From a virus: 26,299 bases of DNA. The translations under genes and the position numbers were made by a program. Shown one piece after another: positions 26,098-26,299 of the stretch. The notes beneath the pieces are model-generated. The model saw only the letters and a list, made by a program, of their open reading frames with translations, had not been told where the DNA came from and searched no databases. Position 1 is the first letter of the stretch. Each line of letters starts with the position of its first letter. The stretch lies in the IMG/VR virus record IMGVR_UViG_3300028925_004580, positions 1-26,299 of that record. One strand, 5' to 3'.

Positions 26098-26299
26098 ACC
26101 AATTGGAGATCGAGTACTTGTTAAAAGGGAAGAGATCGAGGACACTAGCGCTGGTGGTATTATTCTTACTCACAGCCAGCAAGACGTACCTGCTCAAGGT
26201 GAAGTAAGAGCTGTAGGTACTGGTATTGAGGGCATCGAAGTTGGAGATACTATTATCTTTGGCAAGTATGCGGGTACTGACAATGTTCAGGTAGACGAG
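26087..26299 (+). CDS. groES: GroES co-chaperonin, N-terminal part (cut by window edge)
   Basis: ATG at 26087 with a GGGAAG ribosome site opens a frame of 71 codons to the window edge. The protein is a Cpn10/GroES homologue: it begins MRVKPIGDRVLVKREEIED, has the mobile-loop region with TSAGGIILT that docks on GroEL, and continues GEVRAVGTG and VGDTIIFGKYAGT. Phage co-chaperonins (T4 gp31 and similar) redirect host GroEL to fold capsid or other phage proteins. Unlike divergent gp31, this one looks like a regular GroES. The C-terminal beta strands are outside the window, and no groEL is visible. Confidence 0.92.
   Translation, partial: MRVKPIGDRVLVKREEIEDTSAGGIILTHSQQDVPAQGEVRAVGTGIEGIEVGDTIIFGKYAGTDNVQVDE

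Noticed and set aside
1-26299. tRNA genes, CRISPR arrays, insertion sequences, integrase or attachment sites
   Set aside because: I looked for cloverleaf-like and regularly repeated patterns and for transposase or integrase motifs and saw none. A dedicated tRNA scan was not possible here.

Overview
This window is best read as part of the genome of a lytic, tailed double-stranded DNA phage of a proteobacterial-type host. It carries an almost complete phage replication and nucleotide toolkit, a holin/lysozyme pair, many overlapping small phage genes, no ribosomal RNA or tRNA, and no integrase or host housekeeping genes. The gene set (family A polymerase, PhoH, ThyX, ribonucleotide reductase, MazG-type enzymes, GroES, ribosomal protein S21) is typical of large aquatic phages. 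The exact lineage cannot be fixed from the window alone.

The layout is divergent around about 20.75-20.96 kb. Everything to the left is on the minus strand. Reading from the divergence point leftwards: small proteins and lysis genes (20.75-19.39 kb); an uncharacterised phage family, ThyX, DUF3310 and an HTH protein (19.33-17.10); a WTD-type HTH protein, a small unknown and a PC4-like ssDNA-binding protein (17.04-15.91); a two-gene NAD-dependent DNA ligase (15.85-14.08); a four-repeat HTH protein and a DnaB-like helicase (14.07-11.90); two small unknowns, primase, DNA polymerase I-type enzyme, an unknown, PhoH and an SF2 helicase (11.84-5.72); then an unknown, SSB, SbcD, SbcC, a PD-(D/E)XK nuclease, a flap exonuclease and the start of NrdA (5.68-1).

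Everything to the right is on the plus strand: tightly packed, mostly uncharacterised genes of 30-155 codons. Recognisable ones are bS21, a HExxH putative metalloprotease, a zinc ribbon, an AbrB-like protein, two all-alpha NTP pyrophosphohydrolase-like proteins and the start of GroES. At least five of the small proteins are short membrane proteins.

Transcription appears to be organised by eleven near-identical sigma70-type promoters (eight minus, three plus). All have a perfect TATAAT, ten of eleven have TTGACA, spacing is 17 (once 18), and most carry an AT-rich TAGTTC-like extension directly upstream of the -35. They divide the window into about ten transcription units. Start codons usually lie 18-29 nt downstream of the predicted +1. 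That regularity helps choose starts, and it exposes an apparent ATC start codon (19332), a leaderless gene (20964) and a promoter that conflicts with an annotated GTG start (5679). Two hairpins with UNCG tetraloops close the units of the two abundant-looking HTH proteins.

Taken together, the left arm makes nucleotides (NrdA, ThyX), replicates DNA (primase, helicase, polymerase, SSB, ligase), processes and recombines it (SbcCD, flap exonuclease, PD-(D/E)XK nuclease, SF2 helicase), and lyses the cell. The right arm looks like an accessory, host-modulating arm aimed at the ribosome (S21), protein folding (GroES), nucleotide pools (MazG-like) and membranes.
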